Source: JAAYXS01 sp964550375
GTDB lineage: Bacteria; Planctomycetota; Phycisphaerae; UBA1845; Fen-1342
Length of the DNA: 64,000 nt
Assembly: GCA_964550375.1 (NCBI GenBank)
Contig: CAZJYX010000005.1
Coordinates: 93,823 to 157,822, forward strand
Reading direction: 5' to 3'
Below are positions 45,628-54,256 of this stretch, one piece after another. A program made the position numbers and the translations under genes. The notes beneath the pieces are model-generated. The model saw nothing but the letters and a program-made list of their open reading frames with translations, searched no databases and was not told where the DNA came from. The number at the start of each line of letters is the position of its first letter. Positions within the stretch are counted from its first letter, which is position 1.

Positions 45628-46869
45628 ATGTCATCAACATTTGCCGAGCATCAGCTCCCCAACGGTCTGCGCGTCATCTGCGAGGTCATGCCACAGGTGC
45701 GCTCAGCCGCCGTCGCCTGCCTGGCCTGCACCGGCGCGCGGCACGAAACACCGCCCGTGCACGGCGTCAGCCACTTCCTCGAACACATGTGCTTCAAGGG
45801 CACGCCCCGCCGCACCTGGCACGACATCAACGTGCGTTTCGATGAGCTGGGCAGCATCTACAACGCCTTCACCGGCAAGCAGCACACCGTCTACTACGGC
45901 TGGGTCCCGCGCGACCGCATCGCCGCGCAATTCGAGCTGCTGGCCGACATGATGCGCCCCGCCCTGCCCCCGGCCGACTTCGAGACCGAGCGCCAAGTGA
46001 TCCTCGAAGAAATCGCCATGAGCGACGACAACTTCGACCGCCACGCCTGGAACTTCCTGCACAAGGAGGTCTTCGGCGACCACCCGCTCGGCCACGAAAT
46101 CCTGGGCGAGAAGGAGACCATCCAGAATCTACCGCACGCCGCCATGGTTGACTACCACCGGCAGCGCTACGCCGCCAACAACATGGTCATCCTGGCCGCC
46201 GGCGCGCTGGAGCCGGAGGAGCTCTTCGCCGCGGTCGGCCGCTGCTGTGAACAGTGGCAGCCCAGCTTCGACGACCAGGCGCCGGCGGCCGCGCTGCCGC
46301 TGCCGGGCGTCGGCGTACGCAAGCAACTCTTGCCGCGTTTCCAACAGCAATCGCTCATACTCGTATACCCGTCCGTGCCGCAGGGGCACGCCGACGAGGA
46401 GTCGGTGGAGTCATTCACCTCCCTGTTCGGCGGCAGCAACTCGCGTTGCTACTGGAGCATCGTGCAGAAGGGTATTTGCACATCGGCCGGAGCCGCCTGG
46501 GTGGCCTACGCCGATTGCGGCATCATGGCGCTGTACGCCGACGGTCAGCCCGAGCAGTGCGAGCAGATGCTGGCGGCCCTGCGCGAGCAGGCCTGCGAGG
46601 CCGGCGCGGGTGGCTTCACGGCGGAGGAAGTGCAGCGCGTCAAGAACCGTCGGCGCACGCAACTGGCGCTCGAGGCGGAGTCTCCCCGCACGCGCATTAT
46701 GCAGATGGTGGACGACTTGGAGACCTTTGGCCGCGTGCGCACTACCGAAGCCCGCCTGGCCGCGGTCGAGCAGGTCAGCGCACGGACGATCGCGGATTAT
46801 CTGTGCCGCTACCCCATCACCGGCGAAGGCCTGCTGCTCTCCATCGGCCCCCGCAACTGGCCGGGCTAG
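45628..46869 (+). CDS. M16 family (insulinase/processing peptidase-like) zinc peptidase
   Basis: A 413-residue single-subunit M16B protein. The inverted zinc motif HxxEH is in VSHFLEHMCFKGTPRR (~49-53), with the distal Glu in the region ETERQVILEEIAMSDDN. The N-terminus (LPNGLRVICEVMPQVRSAAVACLACTGARHE) and C-terminal half (QQSLILVYPSVPQGH, FGGSNSRCYWSIVQKGICTSAGA) are typical. No signal peptide, so it is probably cytoplasmic. Relatives degrade small peptides or process leaders. Confidence 0.93.
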   Translation: MSSTFAEHQLPNGLRVICEVMPQVRSAAVACLACTGARHETPPVHGVSHFLEHMCFKGTPRRTWHDINVRFDELGSIYNAFTGKQHTVYYGWVPRDRIAAQFELLADMMRPALPPADFETERQVILEEIAMSDDNFDRHAWNFLHKEVFGDHPLGHEILGEKETIQNLPHAAMVDYHRQRYAANNMVILAAGALEPEELFAAVGRCCEQWQPSFDDQAPAAALPLPGVGVRKQLLPRFQQQSLILVYPSVPQGHADEESVESFTSLFGGSNSRCYWSIVQKGICTSAGAAWVAYADCGIMALYADGQPEQCEQMLAALREQACEAGAGGFTAEEVQRVKNRRRTQLALEAESPRTRIMQMVDDLETFGRVRTTEARLAAVEQVSARTIADYLCRYPITGEGLLLSIGPRNWPG

Positions 46870-46929
46870 CCCGCGACGACGCCTGACGGTTGGCGTCCGG
46901 TGCCGCGCCGCTGACAGGCAACCTCGTCC

Positions 46930-48429
46930 TCAGCGCCCAGCCTGCTCGCGCAGGCGCAGCCGCTTCATCTTGCTGTGCAGCGTGGTCGGCTTCACGCCGA
47001 GCAGTTCCGCCGCGCCGCCCCGCCCGGCAACCTTCCCGCCCGCCTCCGCCAGCGCCCGCAGAATCTCCGCGGCCATGGCGCGCTCCAGACGCCGCAGGTT
47101 GGCGGGAAGACGCGGTTCTGCCCCGCTGCCGTTCTCCGGGCGTGCTTCCGCAAACCGGCTCGGCTGGTCGCCCAGACCGAGATGCTCCACCCGGATGCGC
47201 CGTCCACCCGCCAGAATCGCGGCCCGCTCCAGCACGTTGCGCAACTCGCGCACATTGCCCGGCCATTCGCAATCCTCGAGCTTGCGCAGCGCCGCCGCGC
47301 TGATCTCGAGCTCCGGCATATCCAGGTCACCGCGAAACACCTTGATGAAGTGCATGGCCAGCAGGGGTACGTCGAGCTTCCGGGCCCGCAGCGGCGGAAT
47401 CAGTATGGGAAACGCATTCAGACGATACAGCAGATCCTCCCGGAACCGGCCGGCCCGCACTTCCGCCGCGAGGTCCTTGTGCGTCGCGGTAATGAGGCGC
47501 ACGTCGGCGGTCAGCGCGACACCCGCCCCGCCGACGCGCTCGAAAGTGCGTTCCTCCAGCACGCGCAATAACTGCGCCTGCACGGCCGCTGACAACTCGG
47601 CAACCTCGTCGAGAAAGAGCGTTCCACCCTGGGCCAATTCGAAGCGTCCGGCTCGCCGGCGATCGGCGCCGGTGAACGCGCCGCGCTCGTGCCCAAACAG
47701 CTCGCTGAGCGCGAGATCGCCTACCAGCGCCGCACAATTCAGGGCGACAAATGGCTGGGCCGCGCGCGGCGACCATTGGTGAATCGCGCGCGCCACCTGC
47801 TCCTTGCCGGTCCCGGTCTCGCCAGTGATGAGAACGGTGGCCGGCGTTGGGGCCACCAGACGAACGCGCTCGACCACGTCGCGCCAGGCCGGCGAGCGGC
47901 CAACCAGCGAGGCGCCCGCCGGCCCGGAGTCACTCAGCGTCGCGTTCAGGGCGGCCAGCGTGTCTACCTCACGTGCCAGGCGATCGGCCTGCTGCAGCGC
48001 CTGCAAAGTGCGGGCGGCCAACCCCGCGAACGCGTCCACCGCCCGAATCTGGTCGGGGCTGAACGCCCGGCACATGGCCGCGTCAAGCGTCAGCACGCCG
48101 ACCAACTCATCCCCCGCCCGCAGCGGCGCTGCCAGGCACGTGTGGGCGTGCGGGAGATCCACGATGCCTGCGTACGTGTCCGGCTCGTGCACGTCATGCT
48201 CAACCTCATCATGCAGCAGCTTGACGTGCGCGCCCGCGACCACGGCCGCCAGACGCGGCCGCTCGGCAAGCCGCACGCGATGACCCAACAGGGCCGGCGA
48301 CGACAGCGGCCCGGCTGCCGCCCGGACCCGCAACGTGCGCGGGTCATCCACCGAGAGGATGACCGACAGGTCGGCGGACACCACCGTGCCCAGTGCGTCC
48401 AGGATGTGATGGAGTTCCTGCGTTTCCAT
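46930..48429 (-). CDS. GAF-AAA+-Fis sigma-54-dependent transcriptional activator
   Basis: A 499-residue enhancer-binding protein. The N-terminal GAF-like sensory domain (~1-165) has LSVILSVDDPRTLRVRAAAG and LAAPLRAGDELVGVLTLD. The AAA+ domain (~175-400) has Walker A GETGTGKEQ (~201), the sigma-54 contact loop GAFTGA (~248), Walker B GGTLFLDEVAELS and the arginine-finger region FREDLLYRLN. The C-terminal Fis-type HTH is GGAAELLGVKPTTLHSKMKRLRL. It is divergent from a Dps gene with a clear -24/-12 promoter, so Dps is its likely target. The GAF ligand is unknown; NorR-like nitric oxide or redox sensing is possible but unproven. Confidence 0.92.
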   Translation of the reverse strand: METQELHHILDALGTVVSADLSVILSVDDPRTLRVRAAAGPLSSPALLGHRVRLAERPRLAAVVAGAHVKLLHDEVEHDVHEPDTYAGIVDLPHAHTCLAAPLRAGDELVGVLTLDAAMCRAFSPDQIRAVDAFAGLAARTLQALQQADRLAREVDTLAALNATLSDSGPAGASLVGRSPAWRDVVERVRLVAPTPATVLITGETGTGKEQVARAIHQWSPRAAQPFVALNCAALVGDLALSELFGHERGAFTGADRRRAGRFELAQGGTLFLDEVAELSAAVQAQLLRVLEERTFERVGGAGVALTADVRLITATHKDLAAEVRAGRFREDLLYRLNAFPILIPPLRARKLDVPLLAMHFIKVFRGDLDMPELEISAAALRKLEDCEWPGNVRELRNVLERAAILAGGRRIRVEHLGLGDQPSRFAEARPENGSGAEPRLPANLRRLERAMAAEILRALAEAGGKVAGRGGAAELLGVKPTTLHSKMKRLRLREQAGR

Positions 48430-48452
48430 GTTGGCGATATTTAGCTATTACA

Positions 48453-48483
48453 CGACTAATCGTAGCATGTAGCGATATATCGT
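48453..48483. promoter_or_regulatory. Two operator-like repeats, likely activator binding sites
   Basis: CGACTAATCGT (48453-48463) and CGATATATCGT (48473-48483) match at 8 of 11 positions, and each is a dyad. They are spaced exactly 20 bp start to start, about two helical turns, so they face the same side. They lie between the activator gene start and 68-100 bp upstream of the -24 element, ideal for a sigma-54 enhancer. A third, weaker CGATATTT half-site lies at 48435. Confidence 0.6.
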
Positions 48484-48549
48484 CAATGACCGTCCACCGT
48501 CTTGTGTCATAAGTTCTTTCTGAGAAATATTTTACTGATTACTGCGGCG

Positions 48550-48566
48550 TTGGCACAATACATGCA
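48550..48566 (+). promoter_or_regulatory. Sigma-54 (-24/-12) promoter of dps
   Basis: TTGGCAC-AATAC-ATGCA matches the RpoN consensus: GG at 48552-48553 and GC at 48564-48565 with exactly 10 bp between. The predicted start (~48577) leaves a leader of about 33 nt, with GGAG before the ATG at 48610. Confidence 0.75.
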
Positions 48567-48609
48567 TTTTGCCAAGCACGTTGCTCTAACAATCAATAAG
48601 GAGAAAGTC

Positions 48610-49053
48610 ATGGCGAATGAGAAGGTTCAGCAAGGCCTGAACGGCCTGTTGGCGGATTCAACCGTCCTGTACGAGAAGCTGCACGCGTTTCACTGGATGT
48701 TGGTCGGCCCCCAGTTCTTCCAGATGCATGCCAAGTTCGAGGATCTTTACGACCAGTTCGCCAAGGTGACGGACGACATTGCCGAGCGGATCCTGACCGT
48801 CGGCGGCAAGCCCGTCGCGACCCTGCGGGGTGTGTTGGAACTGGCGCAGATTAAGGAGTATGAGGGTCAGACGTCGGCGAAGGACATGATCGCCGTCCTC
48901 GTGAAGGACTACGAGCATCTGCTGCGCCAGAGCGGCAAGGTCATCGAGGCCGCCGAGGAAGCCAGCGATCGCGGCACCGCGAATCTCCTGGACGGCATCC
49001 GCGACGAACTCGAGAAGACCTTGTGGATGTTCAACGCTTGGCGTGTGGGATAG
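48610..49053 (+). CDS. dps: Dps-family ferritin-like DNA-protection protein
   Basis: A 147-residue Dps/ferritin-like protein. The ferroxidase-type motif is KLHAFHWMLVGPQFFQMHAKFEDLYDQFAKVTDDIAERIL, with the His and Asp/Glu ligands in place (HxxxW...H...E...D). The rest is helical. Dps dodecamers oxidise and store iron and shield DNA during stress. ATG 48610 has AAGGAG upstream; the longer open frame has no support. Control by sigma-54 through the divergent activator is inferred from the intergenic sites. Confidence 0.93.
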   Translation: MANEKVQQGLNGLLADSTVLYEKLHAFHWMLVGPQFFQMHAKFEDLYDQFAKVTDDIAERILTVGGKPVATLRGVLELAQIKEYEGQTSAKDMIAVLVKDYEHLLRQSGKVIEAAEEASDRGTANLLDGIRDELEKTLWMFNAWRVG

Positions 49054-49069
49054 GCAGTCAGAGCCCGAT

Positions 49070-49109
49070 CCGGGCGAGGTCGCTCGCCGATTGACGAGCG
49101 CTCGCCCGG
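49070..49109 (+). terminator. Large hairpin after dps
   Basis: CCGGGCGAG-GT-CGCTCG pairs with CGAGCG-CTCGCCCGG around an 8-nt loop (15 bp with a 2-nt bulge), 16 nt after the dps stop. No U tract follows, so it may act as a 3'-end stabiliser or a Rho-assisted terminator. Confidence 0.5.
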
Positions 49110-49222
49110 GCCGGACCGCGCGCCCGGCTGCTGCGCCTCACCAGCGCGCGTCTGCAAACCGGTGAACTGGTCAACAGCGTGCCGGAAGGCCGCGAACGCG
49201 CCGGCGTGCCGGCAGGGCATAC

Positions 49223-49573
49223 TCAGTCGTCACGTGCCGGTTCGGTGCCAGCGCATTGCGCTGCCTGCCTGGCGCCGCACCGCGTTGTCGTACGCATCGC
49301 GATGCCCTTCAGCCGACGTTGCACGCTGAGGAACCGCGCCGCGCCAATCAGGATCACCAACGCGCTGGCCGCCAGAAGCAGCCGGCCCGCCAGGGATGCG
49401 GCCGGCGATTCGAAGAATTTGACCAGTGACCCGCCCACGATCATCAGCGCCAGACCAGTCCGCGCGTACGCCAGCAACGTCCGCTCGTTGGCAAGCGCGG
49501 TCCGGTCAATCGCCAGCTTGTCGCGCAGCGTCAACTCGCGTCCGCCGCCTTCGTGGTCAGTTACCTCACACAC
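49223..49573 (-). CDS. DUF202 small membrane protein
   Basis: A ~116-residue protein starting at GTG 49573 (GGAGG upstream). It contains the DUF202/YidH signature RDKLAIDRTALANERTLLAYARTGLALMIVGGSLVKFF, followed by a second transmembrane helix (AGRLLLAASALVILIGAARFL). The frame is open to 49717, but that part lacks conservation. The function of DUF202 is not established. It is convergent with dps. Confidence 0.82.
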   Translation of the reverse strand: MCEVTDHEGGGRELTLRDKLAIDRTALANERTLLAYARTGLALMIVGGSLVKFFESPAASLAGRLLLAASALVILIGAARFLSVQRRLKGIAMRTTTRCGARQAAQCAGTEPARDD

Positions 49574-49883
49574 CGCCGAATGCCTCCGCCCACACAACCT
49601 GACAGGATGCACGGCGGCCCTGCTCCCGTCAACGCGGGCAGACCCGCGACCGGCCGCCGCCCACAGTAGCACGGCAATATCGCCACGGCCCCGCTTCGCC
49701 AGCATTGCATAATGCAACTGTCAGGTCTGCGCCCCGCCTGGGCCCCAGTGATGTAACACACTCTCTGACAGCCACTTGCGCTGGTCCAGCACGCTTGACG
49801 CGCCACGGAACAGCGCGTGCAGTATCGCCTGGCACCTGGCTCGAGCGCCTCAGACGCAGCGGACAGTAAACCTTGTTGGAGCG

Positions 49884-50795
49884 ATGAACACGTACCTCGA
49901 CTGCATTCCGTGCTTTCTGCGGCAGGCGCTGGACGCGGCGCGCCTCGTGACAAATGACGAGGTGATCCATGAGCGGTTGATGCACGAGATCCTGCGCGCT
50001 GCCTGCACCTTGGATCCCCGCAAGCCCCCACCCGCGATGGGCCAGCGCATCCACCGGCGAATCCGGGAATTGACCTGCCAGAGCGATCCGTACCAGAATG
50101 CTAAAGACCGGCTGAACCGGTTGGCACTGCAGTATCTGCCCGAACTGCAGGCCCGCGTCGCCCGGTCCCATACGCCGCTCGAGACGGCAACTAGGCTGGC
50201 AATCGCCGGCAACGTCATCGACATGGGCGTCAACAGTGCGCTGCGCGACGCCCATGTCAGGGAGGTGATTGACCGCTCGCTGAGCGCTCCGCTGCTTGGC
50301 GACGCGAGCGAGTTCGGACGGGCTGTCGATGCCGCGAACCGCATCCTCTTCCTGGCCGACAACGCCGGCGAACTGGTGTTTGACCGCCTGCTGATCGAGC
50401 AGTTACCGCCGGCGAAGGTGACGGTTGCCGTGCGCGGCGCCCCCGTGATCAATGATGCCACGTTGGCGGACGCCGAGACGGCCGGCTTGTTGGAGATGGT
50501 CGAGGTCATTGATAATGGCTCGGACGCGCCGGGTACGATTCTCGCTGATTGCAGTGCTGCGTTCCGCCGGCGGTTTGACGCGGCGGAGCTCGTCATCGCC
50601 AAAGGCCAGGGCAACTACGAAACGCTCAGTCACGTGAGCAAGGACATCTTCTTCGCGCTGCTGGCGAAGTGTCCGGTCATTGCGCGCGAAGTGGGTTGCG
50701 ACGTCGGGAGCCTGGTTTTGCGCCGGTCAAGCGGCGCGCCCGCCAAGGCACAGCACGGGCGTAAGGCGGCCGTGGCGGCGCGACAGACGCGCTGA
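49884..50795 (+). CDS. DUF89 (ARMT1-like) metal-dependent phosphatase family protein
   Basis: A 303-residue protein. The N-terminus NTYLDCIPCFLRQALDAARL is the CxxC-containing opening of bacterial DUF89 proteins. The metal-binding region includes LAIAGNVIDMG, ILFLADNAGELVFDRLLIEQL and VIAKGQGNYETLS. DUF89 members are damage-control phosphatases acting on sugar phosphates and related side products. It is followed 194 nt later by a radical SAM gene on the same strand, a pairing I recall from other, mostly anaerobic bacteria. The specific substrate is unknown. Confidence 0.88.
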   Translation: MNTYLDCIPCFLRQALDAARLVTNDEVIHERLMHEILRAACTLDPRKPPPAMGQRIHRRIRELTCQSDPYQNAKDRLNRLALQYLPELQARVARSHTPLETATRLAIAGNVIDMGVNSALRDAHVREVIDRSLSAPLLGDASEFGRAVDAANRILFLADNAGELVFDRLLIEQLPPAKVTVAVRGAPVINDATLADAETAGLLEMVEVIDNGSDAPGTILADCSAAFRRRFDAAELVIAKGQGNYETLSHVSKDIFFALLAKCPVIAREVGCDVGSLVLRRSSGAPAKAQHGRKAAVAARQTR

Positions 50796-50989
50796 TTAAG
50801 GGGCATTGGCTTGGTAAGCGGAGGTCACGACAGACTCCCAGAGGCGGCGGCCAGCTTGGCGGGTTGCCGAGGCGCTGGTCGTGCGGCACGCGGCGGTACG
50901 TGGGCTGACCACCCTGTCCCGCGAATCGATGTGGCAGCGCTGCAGACGCGAGTTGCGCGGCGCGCCATTGCCTTACAGGAGAACTGACC

Positions 50990-51970
50990 GTGCCTGCCCG
51001 GGCCCACCACGTATTCGGACCGGTGCCTTCGCGGCGTCTGGGGCGTTCGCTGGGCGTCGATCTCGTGCCATACAAGACGTGCTCGTACGATTGCGTTTAC
51101 TGTCAGCTCGGCGCGACGACAAACAGAACGGTCGAGCGCGGCTGCTTTGTCTGCATCAACGATATTCTGCAGGAAATCGCGGCGCGGCTTGCCGCCGGGC
51201 CGACACCCAACTACATCACCCTCTCGGGCTCCGGCGAACCGACACTGCAGGCGGACCTCGGTGTTCTGATCGCGGGAATCAAGCGTATCAGCACGCTCCC
51301 GGTCGCCATGCTCACCAACGGCTCGCTCCTGTGGCGCCCGGACGTGCAGGACGAGTTGCTGGCGGCGGACCTGGTCATCCCTTCGTTGGATGCCGGTGAC
51401 GAGGTGATGTTCCAGCGGGTGAACCGCCCCCACCGCGAGTTGCACCTGGCCCGGATCATTGCCGGTCTCGAGTCTTTCCGAAAGCGTTTTCGTGGCGAAT
51501 TATGGCTGGAGGTCTTCCTGCTGGGGGGGCTGACAGCCGGCCCAGACGAGGTCAGCAAGCTGGTCGGGTTGCTCGCCCGCATCAACCCCGCCCGCATCCA
51601 GTTGAATACAGTGGCCCGGCCGCCAACCGAGTCGTATGCCCGACCGGCTTCCTCAGCCGAACTGTCGCGCGCGGCACAGCTTCTGGGGCCGCGCGCCGAA
51701 GTAATCGCCGAACGACCGGCTGCGGAGACCCGCGCGGCCGTCGCGCCGCGCGCGGACGAGATCCTCGCGCTGCTGCGACGCCGCCCTTGCACGCTCGCTG
51801 ATGTGGCGGCCGGACTGGGCGCGCACCGGCTGGAAGTGGCCAAGCACATCGAGCACCTGCTGCGCGCCCAGACCATCGTCATGCGGCAGCATGGCCAGCG
51901 CATGTACTACCAACTGGCGCAGGGCCAGAATCCACCTCCGAACGGGCCCCGCGCAACAGAAGAAGAATAA
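50990..51970 (+). CDS. Radical SAM protein with C-terminal winged-helix-like domain
   Basis: A 326-residue enzyme. The FeS-binding CxxxCxxC is in YKTCSYDCVYCQLG (~31-38). It is followed by YITLSGSGEPTLQADLGVLI and MLTNGSLLW, typical of radical SAM barrels of the wyosine-like group. The last ~90 residues include a helix-turn-helix-like segment (PCTLADVAAGLGAHRLEVAKHIEHLLRAQTIV), a rare addition. GTG start with CAGGAG upstream. The reaction is not identifiable by eye. It is likely linked to the upstream DUF89 protein. Confidence 0.88.
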   Translation: MPARAHHVFGPVPSRRLGRSLGVDLVPYKTCSYDCVYCQLGATTNRTVERGCFVCINDILQEIAARLAAGPTPNYITLSGSGEPTLQADLGVLIAGIKRISTLPVAMLTNGSLLWRPDVQDELLAADLVIPSLDAGDEVMFQRVNRPHRELHLARIIAGLESFRKRFRGELWLEVFLLGGLTAGPDEVSKLVGLLARINPARIQLNTVARPPTESYARPASSAELSRAAQLLGPRAEVIAERPAAETRAAVAPRADEILALLRRRPCTLADVAAGLGAHRLEVAKHIEHLLRAQTIVMRQHGQRMYYQLAQGQNPPPNGPRATEEE

Positions 51971-52118
51971 CGGCGTAAGGGAAGCTGCCATCAGCAGTGC
52001 CAATGGTCGCGACGGCAACATGGGCATCACGGCTTCGTTCGCCGTGTCCGCCCTATTGCGCAAGCGGCTGGCGGACACGCATGCATCCCGGAGCCACCCC
52101 ATCCCGAGCGCATATAAA

Positions 52119-52152
52119 CACCGGAGGCCGTCCTGGCGGGCGGCCTCCGGTG
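52119..52152. terminator. Strong hairpin after the radical SAM gene
   Basis: CACCGGAGGCCG and CGGCCTCCGGTG form a perfect 12-bp stem with a 10-nt loop. A T-rich stretch (TTTATATG) flanks it on the minus strand only, while on the plus strand no U tract follows. It could terminate in either direction, most naturally leftward. Confidence 0.5.
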
Positions 52153-52447
52153 CGAGAGTAAGGAGGGTAGTCAGCTAACACTGAAGATCGTCACGATGGG
52201 CAGCCTCACTTAATTAGAAACCGGGGATTCGTGACGATTCTCCGCCTGGGCTGGGGACACGAAGGTGTCGTAACTCCATAAATGATTAATCCTCATGAAC
52301 TTATGCGCAACGCGCGGGCTGCCCCGGCCGGCTACGGAGCGACTACTGTCATCTGCGAATCTGGCGACTGTTCAGGTCCGCTTCCCGTAGCTACCATTGC
52401 AGACGCGGTCTTGGTCCGCTGCGGCGAACCAGAGAAGGTGGTCAGCA

Positions 52448-53497
52448 TTGGCGCGCAGCCCGATACAGAAAAAGCTCCAGCTTGCCCGAGCCTGGGCCAC
52501 TGGCAGCCCGGTCTGGTGTACTTGGCAGGTCAACTACCGCTGTAACTTCCGCTGCTGCTTCTGTCACTACTGGCGCGACCCGATGGGCGACCTGCCGGAG
52601 GTGCCGGTTGAGGCGTACCGTCGCGGCTCGGAGAAGCTGGCCCGGCTTGGGGCGCTGCTTATCAGCCTGGCGGGCGGCGAGCCGCTGATTCGGCCGGACA
52701 TCGTCCAGATTGTCGCCGAGGTCGGCCGCTGGCACTTCCCGTTCATCACCACGAACGGGTGGTTTGCCAACGACGGGCTGGCCGAGGATCTGTTTCAGGC
52801 CGGGCTGTGGGGCGCTTCGATCAGCATCGACTATGCGGAGGCCGGGCCGCATGATCGGCGGCGCGGCACGCCGGGCGCGTTCGAGCGGGCCCTGGCGGCG
52901 GTCGAGTCCTTCAGCCGCGCCCGCATCCACAAATGGCAGCGCGTCAACTGGATGGCGGTGCTGATGGAGGACAACCTCGAGCATATCGAGCCGATGATTC
53001 GGATGGCGGCTGACCGCGGGGCGTACTTCATGGTTCAGCCGTATGGCGTCCGCAAGACCGGCGCGACGCGCTTCGCGCTCGTCGATGACGGCCGGGTGGC
53101 GTCATACCTGCTGGAGCTGCGCCGCAAGCACACGAATTTCCTGAGCAATCCGTACTTCCTGTCACGCTTCGACGCGGCGCTGAACGGGGGCGTGCCGGGC
53201 TGCCAGGCGGGTCGCGGCTTCTTCAATATCGACTCGACCGGCGACATCGCGGTCTGCGTCGAAGAGCGGCAGCGCCCGGTCGCCAATCTCTTCCAGAACG
53301 AGCCGGAGGAAATCGTGCGGCGGCTGCGGGCCGACACGACGCGGCACCACTGCACCGATTGCTGGTACAACTGTCGGGGCGAGATCGAGGCGTTGTACAA
53401 CGCGCGCGGCCTGGTACAGAGCCTGCCGACGCTGCTCTTTGACCGCGGGCGGCCGCCACAGCTCGTCCGGCGGCGCGGCGAACCCATCGTGCAATGA
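52448..53497 (+). CDS. Radical SAM protein with SPASM-like C-terminal cysteines
   Basis: A ~349-residue enzyme. CxxxCxxC is in NYRCNFRCCFCHYWRDP (~28-35), then LISLAGGEPLIRPDIV and FITTNGWFAND. The C-terminal part has further Cys residues (GCQAGRGFFNIDSTGDIAVCVEE; HHCTDCWYNCRGE), like auxiliary cluster (SPASM) domains of enzymes modifying peptides or proteins. The TTG start at 52448 follows GAAGGTGG; another frame of the same region opens from 52282 but has no family match. The stop overlaps the rsmG start (ATGA), so the two are translationally coupled. The substrate is unknown. Confidence 0.85.
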   Translation: MARSPIQKKLQLARAWATGSPVWCTWQVNYRCNFRCCFCHYWRDPMGDLPEVPVEAYRRGSEKLARLGALLISLAGGEPLIRPDIVQIVAEVGRWHFPFITTNGWFANDGLAEDLFQAGLWGASISIDYAEAGPHDRRRGTPGAFERALAAVESFSRARIHKWQRVNWMAVLMEDNLEHIEPMIRMAADRGAYFMVQPYGVRKTGATRFALVDDGRVASYLLELRRKHTNFLSNPYFLSRFDAALNGGVPGCQAGRGFFNIDSTGDIAVCVEERQRPVANLFQNEPEEIVRRLRADTTRHHCTDCWYNCRGEIEALYNARGLVQSLPTLLFDRGRPPQLVRRRGEPIVQ

Positions 53498-54198
53498 CCC
53501 ACGCCGAACTACTGGCAGCCGGCTTTGACGTTGATGCCGGCGCGCACGCCCGGCTGGCGCGTTACGTCGAGCTGCTGCTGGAACACAACCGGCGGCTGAA
53601 TCTGACTGCGATACGTACGGCGGAGGACGCTTGGCGTGTGCATATCTGCGACAGCCTGGCGCTTCTGCCGCTGGTGCGGGCAGCGGGGCCGCGGAAGCTG
53701 CTGGACCTCGGCACGGGCGGCGGGCTGCCCGGCGTGCCGCTGGGGTGCGTGTGCACGGATGTGCAGGTCACGCTTGTAGACGCGACGCGCAAGAAGCTCG
53801 CCGCGGTTGAGCGGATGGTGGCCGACCTGGGGCTGGCGAACGTGCGCTGCATGTGGGGGCGGGCGGAGCGGCTGGCGCACGAGCCGGCGTTGCGGGAGCA
53901 GTTCGGCGCCGTGACGGCGCGGGCGTTCGCGGAGCTGCGCGTGTTGGTGGAGTGCGCGGCCGGGTTCATCCGGCCGGCGGGCCGGGGCTGGTTCTTCAAG
54001 ACGGCGAGCTCGGCGGCTGAGGAGGTGGCGGCGGCCGAGACGGCGGCAGCGCGCTGCGCGCTGGAGTTCGTTGAGAATCGGGCATACCGACTACCGATGG
54101 ACGCGGCCGAGCGCGTGATAGTCGTGTACCGCAAGATGGGCGCACTGGCGGCCGATCTGCCGCGCGGGCCGGGCCGGCCGGCGAAGCGGCCGCTGTAG
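53494..54198 (+). CDS. rsmG: 16S rRNA (guanine-527-N7)-methyltransferase
   Basis: A 234-residue SAM-dependent methyltransferase. N-terminal RYVELLLEHNRRLNLTAIRTAEDAWRVHICDSL, then motif I LLDLGTGGGLPGVPLG and the downstream VTLVDATRKKLAAVERMVADLGL and VTARAFAEL. These are characteristic of RsmG/GidB, which methylates G527 of 16S rRNA. A C-terminal Arg/Pro-rich tail is present. ATGA overlap with the radical SAM gene upstream. Confidence 0.95.
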   Translation: MTHAELLAAGFDVDAGAHARLARYVELLLEHNRRLNLTAIRTAEDAWRVHICDSLALLPLVRAAGPRKLLDLGTGGGLPGVPLGCVCTDVQVTLVDATRKKLAAVERMVADLGLANVRCMWGRAERLAHEPALREQFGAVTARAFAELRVLVECAAGFIRPAGRGWFFKTASSAAEEVAAAETAAARCALEFVENRAYRLPMDAAERVIVVYRKMGALAADLPRGPGRPAKRPL

Positions 54199-54243
54199 TC
54201 GGTCCGCCGCGCCGCAAGCCTGGGTTCAACCTGCCCGATGGCG

Positions 54244-54249
54244 TAGAAT
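54244..54249 (+). promoter_or_regulatory. TAGAAT box ahead of the TrmJ-like gene (possible leaderless start)
   Basis: The hexamer ends 7 nt before the ATG at 54257 and there is no ribosome binding site. The geometry is the same as at 45615 and 59674. Confidence 0.4.
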
Positions 54250-54256
54250 CCGCGCG

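Noticed and set aside
52282..52545. 87-residue frame overlapping the start of the second radical SAM gene
   Set aside because: It has no family match and overlaps the radical SAM start in another frame. The long leader remains a place to look for a precursor peptide, but nothing supports this ORF.
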